Counted from the first letter of the stretch, positions 1-6,769 are shown. The stretch: DNA of 8,271 nt from a bacterium (GCA_017853915.1 JAFMIS010000106.1:1-8271), one strand, 5' to 3'. Numbers and translations: made by a program. Notes: generated by a model not told the origin, from the sequence alone.

Positions 1-413
1 GGAAGGGACTTGCCCAGAACAAGCACCAACATCGAGGCGACAAAGAGATTGAGGTAGGCAAAAAACCGCGCTTTGCTCTCATCCTCTGCCATGTAACCGA
101 TCGAGTAGAGGTGTATGAGAAATCCCACCCCGGTAATAATCAGACACATCACCGATGAGAGAGAATCGAAATAGAGATCAAGGGGCATCGAGTGACTCCC
201 GAACGAAAGCCAGGAGCTCAGCGTCGAGGATACCGGGCCGGACTTTTCGAGCCCTCGTGACAGAACGAGCGTCGCCACAAAAGCTACGCCGACCGCAAAC
301 GAGGCCACGACACCAGAGAGACGCGGCACCACACGACCCACTAGATATGAGATCACCGATCCCAATAATGGGAGCAGCACGACAAGAGACAACCAGATGG
401 GTGAGTTTTCCAT
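1..413 (-). CDS. nuoL: NADH-quinone oxidoreductase subunit L, 5' part (cut by window edge)
   Basis: NuoL is the large antiporter-like membrane subunit at the far end of the complex I proton-pumping arm. Only the first 137 residues lie in the window; the gene continues past base 1, and the full family length is usually above 600 residues. I translated this part by hand. It opens with a hydrophobic helix (about residues 5-27), a second one (about 33-52), a short polar loop with a LDLYFDSLS segment (about 79-87), then a third helix leading into HLYSIGYMAED (101-111) and RFFAYLNLFVASMLVLVLG (116-134). That block is the classic NuoL/ND5 signature at the junction of the N-terminal and antiporter domains. 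The ATG at 411-413 lies 5 bases after the nuoK stop, with a weak AAGTGG ribosome site inside the end of nuoK. nuoM and nuoN would be expected next, outside the window. Identification is firm; the only limit is the truncation by the window. Confidence 0.95.
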   Translation of the reverse strand, partial: MENSPIWLSLVVLLPLLGSVISYLVGRVVPRLSGVVASFAVGVAFVATLVLSRGLEKSGPVSSTLSSWLSFGSHSMPLDLYFDSLSSVMCLIITGVGFLIHLYSIGYMAEDESKARFFAYLNLFVASMLVLVLGKSL

Positions 414-418
414 GTTTA

Positions 419-721
419 TTACCACTTAAGTTCGGCTGACTCCGCTGTGTCGACTGACGCTACGCTGCGGAACACCGCAAGGATGATAGCAAGCCCCACC
501 GCCGACTCCGCGGCCGCGATTACCATCGTGAAGAGCACCGCGATCTGTCCATCGAGGTTACCATGCAGTTTACTGAACGCCACGAACGCGAGGTTTACCG
601 CGTTCAACATCATCTCAATACACATGAACACCACAATCGCGTTCCGTCGCAACGTGACACCGATAGCCCCTATGATAAATAGAACTAACGACAACGCGAT
701 GTAGGTTACCGGCGAACTCAT
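419..721 (-). CDS. nuoK: NADH-quinone oxidoreductase subunit K
   Basis: NuoK is a small three-helix membrane subunit (ND4L homologue) of the complex I proton-pumping arm. The 100-residue length is normal for the family. Three hydrophobic segments are visible (about residues 4-23, 29-49 and 60-84). The two buried glutamates needed for proton translocation are present: Glu36 in the stretch VFMCIEMMLNAVNLAF and Glu72 in VIAAAESAVGLAI. They carry the same numbers as in E. coli NuoK. The start ATG overlaps the nuoJ stop in ATGA, which suggests translational coupling. A strong GGGAGG ribosome site lies 6 bases upstream, inside the nuoJ coding end. The tail after residue 86 is short and polar (VASVDTAESAELKW). 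No defect is visible. Confidence 0.97.
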   Translation of the reverse strand: MSSPVTYIALSLVLFIIGAIGVTLRRNAIVVFMCIEMMLNAVNLAFVAFSKLHGNLDGQIAVLFTMVIAAAESAVGLAIILAVFRSVASVDTAESAELKW

Positions 722-1269
722 TGTTTTCCTCCCGCGAATAAACCACCGGGACGCGGCCCAAGGGTCGGGTTCTTTCGCTTTGACAACATAACCGCTCCCA
801 CAACACCAATGAGAAGCACGAGCGATGACAACTCAAACTGCACAGCATAGTCGCCATACAACTCAGCTCCAATCGCGCGCACAGTCCCCTCAGAGCGCCG
901 AAAGGCGTCTGAAATTTGAATAACGCTCATCCGCGCGAAGCGCCCGACCAGCGGCGGAAGCGCGACCAGGAGCACCACACCACCCACAGCGACCGCGATA
1001 CAGGTTCGGAGCACCCCCGGACCTCTTCCCTCTTCCGTCTTTAGGTTTAAGAGCATCAGCACAAAGAGCACCAACACCATGATGGCTCCGGCGTACACTA
1101 CGATCTGTGAGACCGCTAGAAAATGAGACTCCAAGACGGCATACAAGCCAGCGATGGCGAGCAGATGAACGATGAGGCAGAAGGCGCTATACAGAGGATT
1201 TCGAACCGATACCACTCCGATCGCGGAGGCCAACGCGAAGACCGATATAAAGAATCCCATAAAGCTCAT
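718..1269 (-). CDS. nuoJ: NADH-quinone oxidoreductase subunit J
   Basis: NuoJ (ND6 homologue) is a five-helix membrane subunit joining the quinone-reaction end of complex I to the antiporter subunits. It has 183 residues, within the usual range. The family hallmark is the block NPLYSAFCLIVHLLAIAGLY (residues 24-43) followed by VVYAGAIMVLVLFVLMLLNL (57-76). This contains the conserved Tyr59 and Gly61 of the third helix, which in known structures forms a pi-bulge that changes shape during turnover. Further helices lie at about 89-108 and 146-162, and the C-terminus is polar and glycine-rich. The start ATG overlaps the nuoH stop in ATGA, and an AAGGTG ribosome site sits about 7 bases upstream in the nuoH end. 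In most bacteria nuoI would separate nuoH from nuoJ; here the two genes overlap directly, so nuoI is not at this place. Confidence 0.96.
   Translation of the reverse strand: MSFMGFFISVFALASAIGVVSVRNPLYSAFCLIVHLLAIAGLYAVLESHFLAVSQIVVYAGAIMVLVLFVLMLLNLKTEEGRGPGVLRTCIAVAVGGVVLLVALPPLVGRFARMSVIQISDAFRRSEGTVRAIGAELYGDYAVQFELSSLVLLIGVVGAVMLSKRKNPTLGPRPGGLFAGGKQ
728..733 (-). promoter_or_regulatory. Strong ribosome binding site of nuoK inside nuoJ
   Basis: On the minus strand GGGAGG lies 6 bases before the nuoK ATG, within the last codons of nuoJ. Together with the ATGA stop-start overlap it allows both coupled and independent initiation of nuoK. Confidence 0.7.
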
Positions 1270-2363
1270 AACAGCACCTTCATAATCGCGGTGATAGCGA
1301 GATTCGCTAAGCTAACCGGAAGAAGCATCTTCCATCCGAGATTCATCAACTGATCGTATCGAAACCGGGGCAACGTCCATCGAATGACGATCTGCAATAC
1401 GCAGAAGAATACAACCTTGGTCATCAACACGAGATGTCCGACCAGAGCGGCCCACCATACCCCCTCAGGCAATCTGACCCATGGAATCTGCCATCCACCA
1501 AAGAAGAGCAACGCCAGCAGAAGTCCGAAAAGAGCTATCTCGCAGAACTCACCTAACCAAAACAGCAGGAACTTCATCCCCGAGTACTCGGTGAAATACC
1601 CCGCGGCTAACTCAGATTCAGCTTCGGGCAGATCGAATGGCCCACGCTTGGTCTCCGCCATGCCGGCAAGTAATAGGACAACGAAGCCCACCGGCTGCAT
1701 GACGATTCCCCACTGCGGCACCACACCCCACAGCATCTTCCCCTGCTCTTCCACTATCGTGTAGACATCGAGGGTTCCATAGACCACGATCAGAGCCACA
1801 AATACGAGCCCCATTGGAAGCTCGTATGAGATCATCTGCGCCGCGGCGCGAAGGGCGCCCAACAACGAGAACTTATTATTTCCCGTCCAGCCCGCGATAG
1901 CGACTCCATACACCGCGACCGATCCCATCGCGAGAACAAACAGTAAACCCGCGTCAATCGGGGCGAGTCGAGGATGAATATTGTAGCCAAACAGGGTAAA
2001 ATTCGGCGCTAGGGGAAGGACGGCGAAGGCCAGCATAATCGGTAGCACCGCGATGATCGGCGCCACCGCATGGAGAAACTTTGAGGTTCCCGCGGGAACG
2101 AAATCCTCTTTCCATAGCCCTTTTACGGAATCGCAGACGAAGGTGTTAATGAAACCCAACCACCCCATCATTCGAACGACTGGAAGCGCTGGTTTCACAT
2201 ACCATTTGTCCGACTCTATAAATGCGCCCGCTCGGTTGGCTCCAACTCGATCCTGAATGAGCGCTGACCCCTTTCGCTCAAGCCACGTGCAGAGAGAGCC
2301 CAGCACGAGAGCCAGATTCATGACAACTATCACTTTAATCAGTAAAACCAATAACTCGAACAT
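1266..2363 (-). CDS. nuoH: NADH-quinone oxidoreductase subunit H
   Basis: NuoH (ND1 homologue) is the membrane subunit that, with NuoB and NuoD, forms the quinone-access channel of complex I. It has 365 residues, slightly above the common 320-350. Family signatures: WLERKGSALIQDRVGANRAG (27-46), GWTGNNKFSLLGALRAAAQM (158-177), and the acidic loop from AETKRGPFDLPEAESELAAGY (236-256) to FTEYSGMKF, carrying Glu237, Asp244, Glu247, Glu249 and Glu251. The C-terminal RWTLPRFRYDQLMNLGWK (328-345) is also conserved. About eight hydrophobic segments are visible. Between the GANRAG motif and the usual amphipathic stretch ending in KEDFVP (85-90) there are roughly 20 extra residues (about 47-68) compared with the typical protein as I know it. 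The start ATG is 5 bases after the nuoG stop, and its ribosome site is poor (GGCGG), so translation may be coupled. Confidence 0.97.
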   Translation of the reverse strand: MFELLVLLIKVIVVMNLALVLGSLCTWLERKGSALIQDRVGANRAGAFIESDKWYVKPALPVVRMMGWLGFINTFVCDSVKGLWKEDFVPAGTSKFLHAVAPIIAVLPIMLAFAVLPLAPNFTLFGYNIHPRLAPIDAGLLFVLAMGSVAVYGVAIAGWTGNNKFSLLGALRAAAQMISYELPMGLVFVALIVVYGTLDVYTIVEEQGKMLWGVVPQWGIVMQPVGFVVLLLAGMAETKRGPFDLPEAESELAAGYFTEYSGMKFLLFWLGEFCEIALFGLLLALLFFGGWQIPWVRLPEGVWWAALVGHLVLMTKVVFFCVLQIVIRWTLPRFRYDQLMNLGWKMLLPVSLANLAITAIMKVLL

Positions 2364-2368
2364 ACAAT

Positions 2369-4060
2369 CTACGCCGCCGACGACGCCCCCACTGAACTCG
2401 TCGCGCTCACGCCCGACCCACTCTGTTGCGTCGGAGCCTGCAACTGCACCCCGCCATCTTTAATAGCTTGAATCGTTAGTCCCTGGTGGGCGAGCACTGT
2501 ATCCGTCGTGAGGTACCAACGGGTCACATCACGGTCATTCACTTTGTGAGGATCCGCGCTCAAGATCTTAGCTCCCGCGGCCTCCGACAGTAGTGCCAAG
2601 AATCTCCACTCGGGAACTGTTCCATCCTTGAGGGGTACAACTTGATCAGTGTATTGCAATCGAAGCGCGCGATTAAGCAACAAGCCCGATTTCTCCAGAA
2701 CGCTTCGCCCCGGCACTACGAATGAGAGCGAGGCGGCAACCGGATGACCTTTATCGGTCAGCACACCGACCGACACCTTGGCCGCTTTCAGACCATCGAG
2801 GAGCGCCTGATCGACATCAGAGGGATCAATCGCACGATCTCCAAGTATTAGAACGTTCTCGATCTCCTTGCGACGAATCTTCGCCAGTACCTCTCCATAC
2901 TCTGCCTGAGGATCCTCACCGATTAAGCCGGCAAGCTGCGCCCCGCGGAAATTGGCCGCATGGTCCGGACTGACTAGGATCTCCTCTACCGAGCTTAGCG
3001 ACCGCGAACGATACGCGACCACAGCCCTTCCCACCGATGACGCCCGCAACATCAACTGTCGCAGTAGATAGTACTCTTCAAGAAGAAGATCAGGACTCGC
3101 TACTACGGTTAACGTTTTAACACTGCCCTTGAGAGCCGCTACCACATCCTGAAGGCTTGCAGATACGCTCTGGTCCTGCCCTCGCTTTGTTGTAGCTTCA
3201 ACTCGCTGCTCAGGGAGAAAGCGATCGAAACCATACCTCCCCTCATCACACAACCACTCCTTATTCACCGAGTCGTTACGCCGAGCCTTCACCTGCACTA
3301 CTTTGCCATCACGCTCGGCGACCTTGACGTTACATCCGGTCGAACACCCCGTGCAGATACTATCGGTCTGCTTGGTAAACCAGATGCGAGTATTAAATCT
3401 CCATTTGCGATGCGTCAGGGCGCCCACAGGACACAGGTCTACGACAGAACCTGACAGCGCGTTGTCGAGCTCCCTGCCTGGGCTCACAGCTATGACTGAC
3501 TGATCCCCACGATTCAACATCCCCAACTCAGAGGTCTTTGTGACCTCATCGCAGAATCGGATACACCGAGTGCACATGATACAGCGCTCCCCATCTAACA
3601 TAACGTTAGGACCAAGGGGCAGAGCTTTTACCTTGTGGACTTTGTTTTCGACAAACCGACTTGGACGAGCGTTATACTCGAAGTGATAGTCCTGCAGTTT
3701 GCAATGGCCAGCTTGATCGCACACTGTGCAATCAAGTGGATGGTTGATCAGGATAAATTCAAGGGTAGCTGCTTGCGCGTCAGCGACCTCTTTGCTGGTC
3801 TGGTGAGTTGATACTTCCATCCCCTCAGCCGCCATCGTATTACATCCGATCGTTAGCTTCGGCTGGCCCTTCACCGAGATCTGACACATCCGGCAATTTC
3901 CAGCGATGGAGAGATGCGGGTGGTAACAGTAGTGAGGGATCGTTATCCCAGCTGTTTTTGCCGCCTCGATCAGGTTTGTTCCCTTCGGAACCTGCACTGT
4001 CTTACCATCGATAGTGAGGTTCACCATCTCCGGAGCCTTGGGTGTTACCACGTCTGCCAT
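2369..4060 (-). CDS. nuoG: NADH-quinone oxidoreductase subunit G (short form, with N7 cluster motif)
   Basis: NuoG is the large iron-sulfur subunit of the complex I peripheral arm and passes electrons from NuoF towards NuoI. Cluster ligands are readable in order. [2Fe-2S] N1b: Cys45, Cys56, Cys59, Cys73. [4Fe-4S] N5: His107, Cys111, Cys114, Cys120. N4: Cys160, Cys163, Cys166 and Cys210 (43-residue spacing). The bacterial-only N7: Cys236, Cys239, Cys243, Cys271 (C-x2-C-x3-C-x27-C). The remaining ~290 residues are a reduced molybdopterin-oxidoreductase-like domain (for example VLILGDRAID and FVVPGRSVLEKSGLLLNRAL). The C-terminal ~20 residues are a Ser/Gly/Ala/Gln tail. At 563 residues it is well short of the 780-910 of T. 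thermophilus and E. coli, although the reading frame is clean. The start ATG has only a weak GAG upstream. Met12 (4027) would remove an unusual N-terminal extension but has GGAG directly abutting it. nuoF would normally precede this gene; only 28 bases separate it from nuoE. Confidence 0.96.
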   Translation of the reverse strand: MADVVTPKAPEMVNLTIDGKTVQVPKGTNLIEAAKTAGITIPHYCYHPHLSIAGNCRMCQISVKGQPKLTIGCNTMAAEGMEVSTHQTSKEVADAQAATLEFILINHPLDCTVCDQAGHCKLQDYHFEYNARPSRFVENKVHKVKALPLGPNVMLDGERCIMCTRCIRFCDEVTKTSELGMLNRGDQSVIAVSPGRELDNALSGSVVDLCPVGALTHRKWRFNTRIWFTKQTDSICTGCSTGCNVKVAERDGKVVQVKARRNDSVNKEWLCDEGRYGFDRFLPEQRVEATTKRGQDQSVSASLQDVVAALKGSVKTLTVVASPDLLLEEYYLLRQLMLRASSVGRAVVAYRSRSLSSVEEILVSPDHAANFRGAQLAGLIGEDPQAEYGEVLAKIRRKEIENVLILGDRAIDPSDVDQALLDGLKAAKVSVGVLTDKGHPVAASLSFVVPGRSVLEKSGLLLNRALRLQYTDQVVPLKDGTVPEWRFLALLSEAAGAKILSADPHKVNDRDVTRWYLTTDTVLAHQGLTIQAIKDGGVQLQAPTQQSGSGVSATSSVGASSAA

Positions 4061-4088
4061 CGTGTTCTCGTTTGTCTAAAAGTCACTC

Positions 4089-4703
4089 TTAAATAATTTC
4101 CGACTTTGGAGCACCAGCGAGGCCAGCTCCAAGCTCATCCCTCACCGTCGAGAGGCGAAGATCGGGGCGCTCTTTAGCTATCCGCTCAAGGAGCTTTCCA
4201 AGCTTCTCCTCGCTCAGGTTCTCAAAGAATACATCGTTGATCTGACACATCGGAGCTGTGCCACAGGAACCGAGACACTCGACTTCCTCAAAGCTCCACA
4301 GCCCATCAGCGCTTACCTCTCCGGGCATAAGACCCAATTTCGCGTGAAGAAATTCCGAGATCTTTTTAGCCCCACGCAGCGCGCACGGCAAAGTGCGGCA
4401 TACCTGCACGTGGTAGGTACCGACCGGCTTCTTGTAGTACATGGTGTAAAATGTCGCGACCTCCCACACCTGCACGGGCGGAATTGAGAGCTTCGCCGAG
4501 ACCCATTCTACTCCTTCTTGAGTGATCAATCCCCTCTCCTCTTGAGCTATGTACAGCAGCGGCATCACCGCCGATCGGCTCTGGGGGTACTGCGCGATAA
4601 TCTGCTGTGCGCGCTTCTCAGCAGCTGGCGACATGGCCACCGGACCCCGCACTGGCGAGATCTTTCTCGTGTTAATGTGAAAAACTTCTCCGCTACCGGT
4701 CAC
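4089..4703 (-). CDS. nuoE: NADH-quinone oxidoreductase subunit E
   Basis: NuoE is the thioredoxin-fold [2Fe-2S] subunit (cluster N1a) that pairs with NuoF in the NADH-input module. Counting from the GTG at 4703 (204 residues), the cluster ligands are Cys102, Cys107, Cys143 and Cys147, in VCRTLPCALRGAKKISEFL and EVECLGSCGTAPMCQIND. The helical N-terminal domain shows YPQSRSAVMPLLYIAQEERG and VWEVATFYTMYY, typical of the family. The start is uncertain. GTG at 4712 is the longest frame. GTG at 4703 has an AGGTGG ribosome site at 5 bases and overlaps the nuoD end by 11 bases. ATG at 4634 gives 181 residues, closer to the usual 160-175, with the protein beginning MSPAAEKRAQQII, but shows no clear ribosome site. 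I chose 4703 because of the ribosome site. The partner gene nuoF is not adjacent. Confidence 0.95.
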   Translation of the reverse strand: MTGSGEVFHINTRKISPVRGPVAMSPAAEKRAQQIIAQYPQSRSAVMPLLYIAQEERGLITQEGVEWVSAKLSIPPVQVWEVATFYTMYYKKPVGTYHVQVCRTLPCALRGAKKISEFLHAKLGLMPGEVSADGLWSFEEVECLGSCGTAPMCQINDVFFENLSEEKLGKLLERIAKERPDLRLSTVRDELGAGLAGAPKSEII

Positions 4704-5946
4704 ACTCACCACCTATCATATTAATCATACCAAAGGTCGGAATCAGGTCAGAGATATTGGCGCCAAGCAACATCTTTCTCATAGAGCCCATGTGAATGAA
4801 GCTCGGAGCCCGAACATGCGCCCGATACGGCTTGCCGCTGCCATCCGACACGACATAGTACCCGAGCTCTCCGTTACCACCCTCCACCGCGTTGTACACT
4901 GAGCCCTTGGGAGGCTTGACGCCATACATCACCAACTCAAAGTGGTTGATCATTCCATCAATAGAATTATACACCTCATCTTTCGGCACCAAGGCAATGT
5001 GAGGATCGTCGACAATAATCGGCCCCTCGGGAAGGCGCGCGATCGCCTGCTCACAGATCCGAAGCGACTGTTCCATTTCGTGGAATCGCACCAAGAACCG
5101 ATCGTAATTGTCTCCTTTGGATCCGAGCGGAACTTCGAAATCAAACTCATCGTAACTGGAGTACGGGAAAGCCTTACGCACGTCGTAGTTCACCCCGGAT
5201 CCCCGAAGCATCGGCCCCGTGAGGCTAAAACTCGTAGCTTCCTCCGCGGTGAGAATCGCGATGTCACACATTCGTTCGATGAAGATGCGATTGCGCGTGA
5301 GGAGTCGATCGCAGTTCACCAGGTGCTCTCGCACCTGCTTAAATGCGCCCGCCATCCTCGCGCCAAAGCCCTCGGTCAGATCCTCTTTTACTCCTCCGAC
5401 CCGCCCGAATGAAACCGTGAGGCGCGCTCCAGTAACCTCCTCAAGGAGATCCCACAACAGTTCGCGCGCCTCCATCATGTAGAGCATCACAGTGAACGCG
5501 CCCAGCTCCATGGCCGACGCGCCGAGGCAGGTCAGGTGGTCGCAGACACGAGAGATCTCGGAGAGGATCACTCGAATATATTGCGCTCTTTTGGGAGCCT
5601 CTATCTCCAAGAGCTTCTCAATCGTGAGGCACCACCCGAAGTTATTGATAATTGGAGAGACGTAGTTGAGGCGATCGGTATAGGGCATGACCTGATTGTA
5701 ATCCACGGTCTCACACATCTTCTCAAATCCACGATGGAGATACCCAACATCCACATCCGCGTCGAGGATCTTTTCACCTGAGATCTCAGCGACAATTCGG
5801 ATCGTGCCGTGGGTCGCTGGATGCGCCGGGCCGAGATTCACAATCATCGACTCGGAATGAAGGTCGTCCCCCATCTCACGCGGCCGAGCCTGCGTCGTTA
5901 TTCCTCCGATTCCGAAATCCACCTCAAGTAGCTTGCCTTGATTCAT
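4693..5946 (-). CDS. nuoD: NADH-quinone oxidoreductase subunit D
   Basis: NuoD (49-kDa subunit) is a peripheral-arm protein that lines the quinone-binding cavity of complex I. It descends from the large subunit of NiFe hydrogenases. The 417-residue length is standard. The N-terminal motif NLGPAHPATHG (37-47) holds the conserved His42 and His46. PYTDRLNYVSP follows, and Tyr95 stands at the spacing of the quinone-contacting Tyr87 of T. thermophilus Nqo4 (49 residues after the second histidine). Other family blocks are GYLHRGFEKMCE (68-79), SRVCDHL, SFGRVGGV, LTGPMLRGSGVNYDVRK and the C-terminal RAPSFIHM region, where the hydrogenase nickel cysteines are absent, as expected. The ATG at 5944-5946 is one base after the nuoC stop and has an AGAGG ribosome site about 5 bases upstream. 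nuoC and nuoD are separate genes, not fused as in E. coli. Confidence 0.98.
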   Translation of the reverse strand: MNQGKLLEVDFGIGGITTQARPREMGDDLHSESMIVNLGPAHPATHGTIRIVAEISGEKILDADVDVGYLHRGFEKMCETVDYNQVMPYTDRLNYVSPIINNFGWCLTIEKLLEIEAPKRAQYIRVILSEISRVCDHLTCLGASAMELGAFTVMLYMMEARELLWDLLEEVTGARLTVSFGRVGGVKEDLTEGFGARMAGAFKQVREHLVNCDRLLTRNRIFIERMCDIAILTAEEATSFSLTGPMLRGSGVNYDVRKAFPYSSYDEFDFEVPLGSKGDNYDRFLVRFHEMEQSLRICEQAIARLPEGPIIVDDPHIALVPKDEVYNSIDGMINHFELVMYGVKPPKGSVYNAVEGGNGELGYYVVSDGSGKPYRAHVRAPSFIHMGSMRKMLLGANISDLIPTFGMINMIGGECDR

Positions 5947-5947
5947 A

Positions 5948-6556
5948 CTACCTCTTCAGCACTCCCGTCCCCCCTGACGCATCAGATGCCGCCACGCGAG
6001 GGCGGATGGTCACCAGATCAGGCCGAATCATGCGACGGGCAGTATTCTCCACCTCCGGCCCGCGTAGCGGTATTCGCGGTTGCTTGCCTTGTACGGGATA
6101 GTCTTTCCGCAGGGGATGTCCAACAAACTCCTCGTACATCAGGATGCGACGAAGGTCAGGGTGCCCCGAGAAGCGGATTCCGAACATATCCCACACCTCA
6201 CGCTCCAGAAAACTCGCTCCACTCCACAACGAGGTAGCGGATGCTACTTCTGGGGAGTCCTCCGAGACGGGAACTTTAATGGTGAGCCGAGATCGATTCG
6301 GTATGCTGAGCAATTGATAGACCACCTCAAAGCGTTCCTTCCTCTGATCCATCCAGTCAACGGCGGTAATATCGACTAATAGATTGAAGCCAAGCTGAGG
6401 ATTCTGTTTACACGCATGAAGCACAGCGCTGATATCTTTTGGTAGCACTGTAATGATTAGATCCCCGCGCTCGCGCGCTGAATCCACTATGTAGTTTCCA
6501 CACGTCTCGGAGAGAACCCCCGAAAGCTCCTCAATTGACCTAGATGCCGCTGCCAT
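5948..6556 (-). CDS. nuoC: NADH-quinone oxidoreductase subunit C
   Basis: NuoC (30-kDa subunit) is a peripheral-arm scaffold protein without cofactors that packs against NuoD. The 202-residue length is typical for an unfused NuoC. The signature is LEREVWDMFGIRFSGHPDLR (117-136), continuing RIL and, further on, GHPLRKDYP (146-154); these define the family. An internal LLVDITAVDW (59-68) also fits. The last 20 residues (SDASGGTGVLKR end) are polar and probably disordered. It is the first gene of the operon in this window: upstream lies a 226-base divergent intergenic region and then a plus-strand gene, so nuoA and nuoB do not precede it as they usually do. The start ATG has only a weak AGG upstream (CCAGGCCGAT). 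Confidence 0.97.
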   Translation of the reverse strand: MAAASRSIEELSGVLSETCGNYIVDSARERGDLIITVLPKDISAVLHACKQNPQLGFNLLVDITAVDWMDQRKERFEVVYQLLSIPNRSRLTIKVPVSEDSPEVASATSLWSGASFLEREVWDMFGIRFSGHPDLRRILMYEEFVGHPLRKDYPVQGKQPRIPLRGPEVENTARRMIRPDLVTIRPRVAASDASGGTGVLKR

Positions 6557-6565
6557 ATCGGCCTG

Positions 6566-6594
6566 GTTTTATCCCATGCCCGCTTAACTAGCAA
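6566..6594 (-). promoter_or_regulatory. Possible nuo operon promoter close to nuoC
   Basis: On the minus strand TTGCTA (6589-6594) and TAAAAC (6566-6571) are 17 bases apart, each matching 4 of 6 consensus bases of a sigma-70-type promoter. The -10 box ends only 9 bases before the nuoC ATG, so transcription would start 2-3 bases upstream of it and give a practically leaderless message. This fits the lack of a strong ribosome site for nuoC, but the match is weak and could be chance. The real promoter may lie further upstream. Confidence 0.25.
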
Positions 6595-6647
6595 CGGTCC
6601 AAAAGCTTAAAAGCACTCGGATTTTTCACCCTTGCGACCCGAACGGG

Positions 6648-6661
6648 AGCTTGATCAGGCT
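6648..6661. repeat. Imperfect 14-bp palindrome, candidate operator
   Basis: AGCTTGATCAGGCT is symmetric about TGATCA, with a single mismatched pair (T opposite G). It lies 91 bases upstream of the nuoC start and about 50 bases upstream of the plus-strand promoter, between the two divergent genes. This could be a protein-binding site for either direction. In RNA it could also fold into a small stem with outer GGG/CCC pairs. Its role is inferred from position and symmetry only. Confidence 0.3.
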
Positions 6662-6703
6662 ATCCCCTCTCAACTATCTCTAAGCGCCTTGCTACAGGAC
6701 CCG

Positions 6704-6722
6704 CTCATTTGCCTAAAATGAG
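6704..6722. promoter_or_regulatory. Inverted repeat overlapping the -35 box, candidate operator
   Basis: CTCATTT and AAATGAG form a perfect 7-bp inverted repeat with a 5-base spacer (GCCTA), 19 bases in all. It covers the whole predicted -35 box (6709-6714) of the plus-strand promoter. A dimeric DNA-binding protein sitting here would block RNA polymerase. The downstream gene itself encodes a winged-helix-like protein, so autorepression is a reasonable inference. No terminator-like T run follows the repeat. Confidence 0.5.
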
Positions 6723-6737
6723 GGCTCTGAGTATACT
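6709..6737 (+). promoter_or_regulatory. Sigma-70-type promoter of the winged-helix gene
   Basis: TTGCCT (6709-6714, 4 of 6 matches to TTGACA) and TATACT (6732-6737, 5 of 6 matches to TATAAT) are separated by the optimal 17 bases. The predicted transcript would start near 6744, giving a leader of about 39 bases before the ATG at 6783. The -35 box lies inside a perfect inverted repeat, suggesting repression. Confidence 0.6.
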
Positions 6738-6769
6738 CCTATCTCTCTCGGCATCCGACCAATTTCTGT

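Noticed and set aside
155..439. 94-residue plus-strand frame at the left end
   Set aside because: It is antisense to nuoL, whose N-terminal signature is clear on the minus strand, and its Arg/Pro/Ser-rich composition is typical of a shadow frame.
4942..5412. 156-residue open frame on the plus strand opposite nuoD
   Set aside because: It lies wholly antisense to a strongly conserved nuoD and shows no recognisable domain.
6601..6626. AT-rich stretch with AAAAGCTTAAAAGC as a possible terminator or operator
   Set aside because: The arms are only four bases with no stable stem; it looks like chance sequence in a control region.
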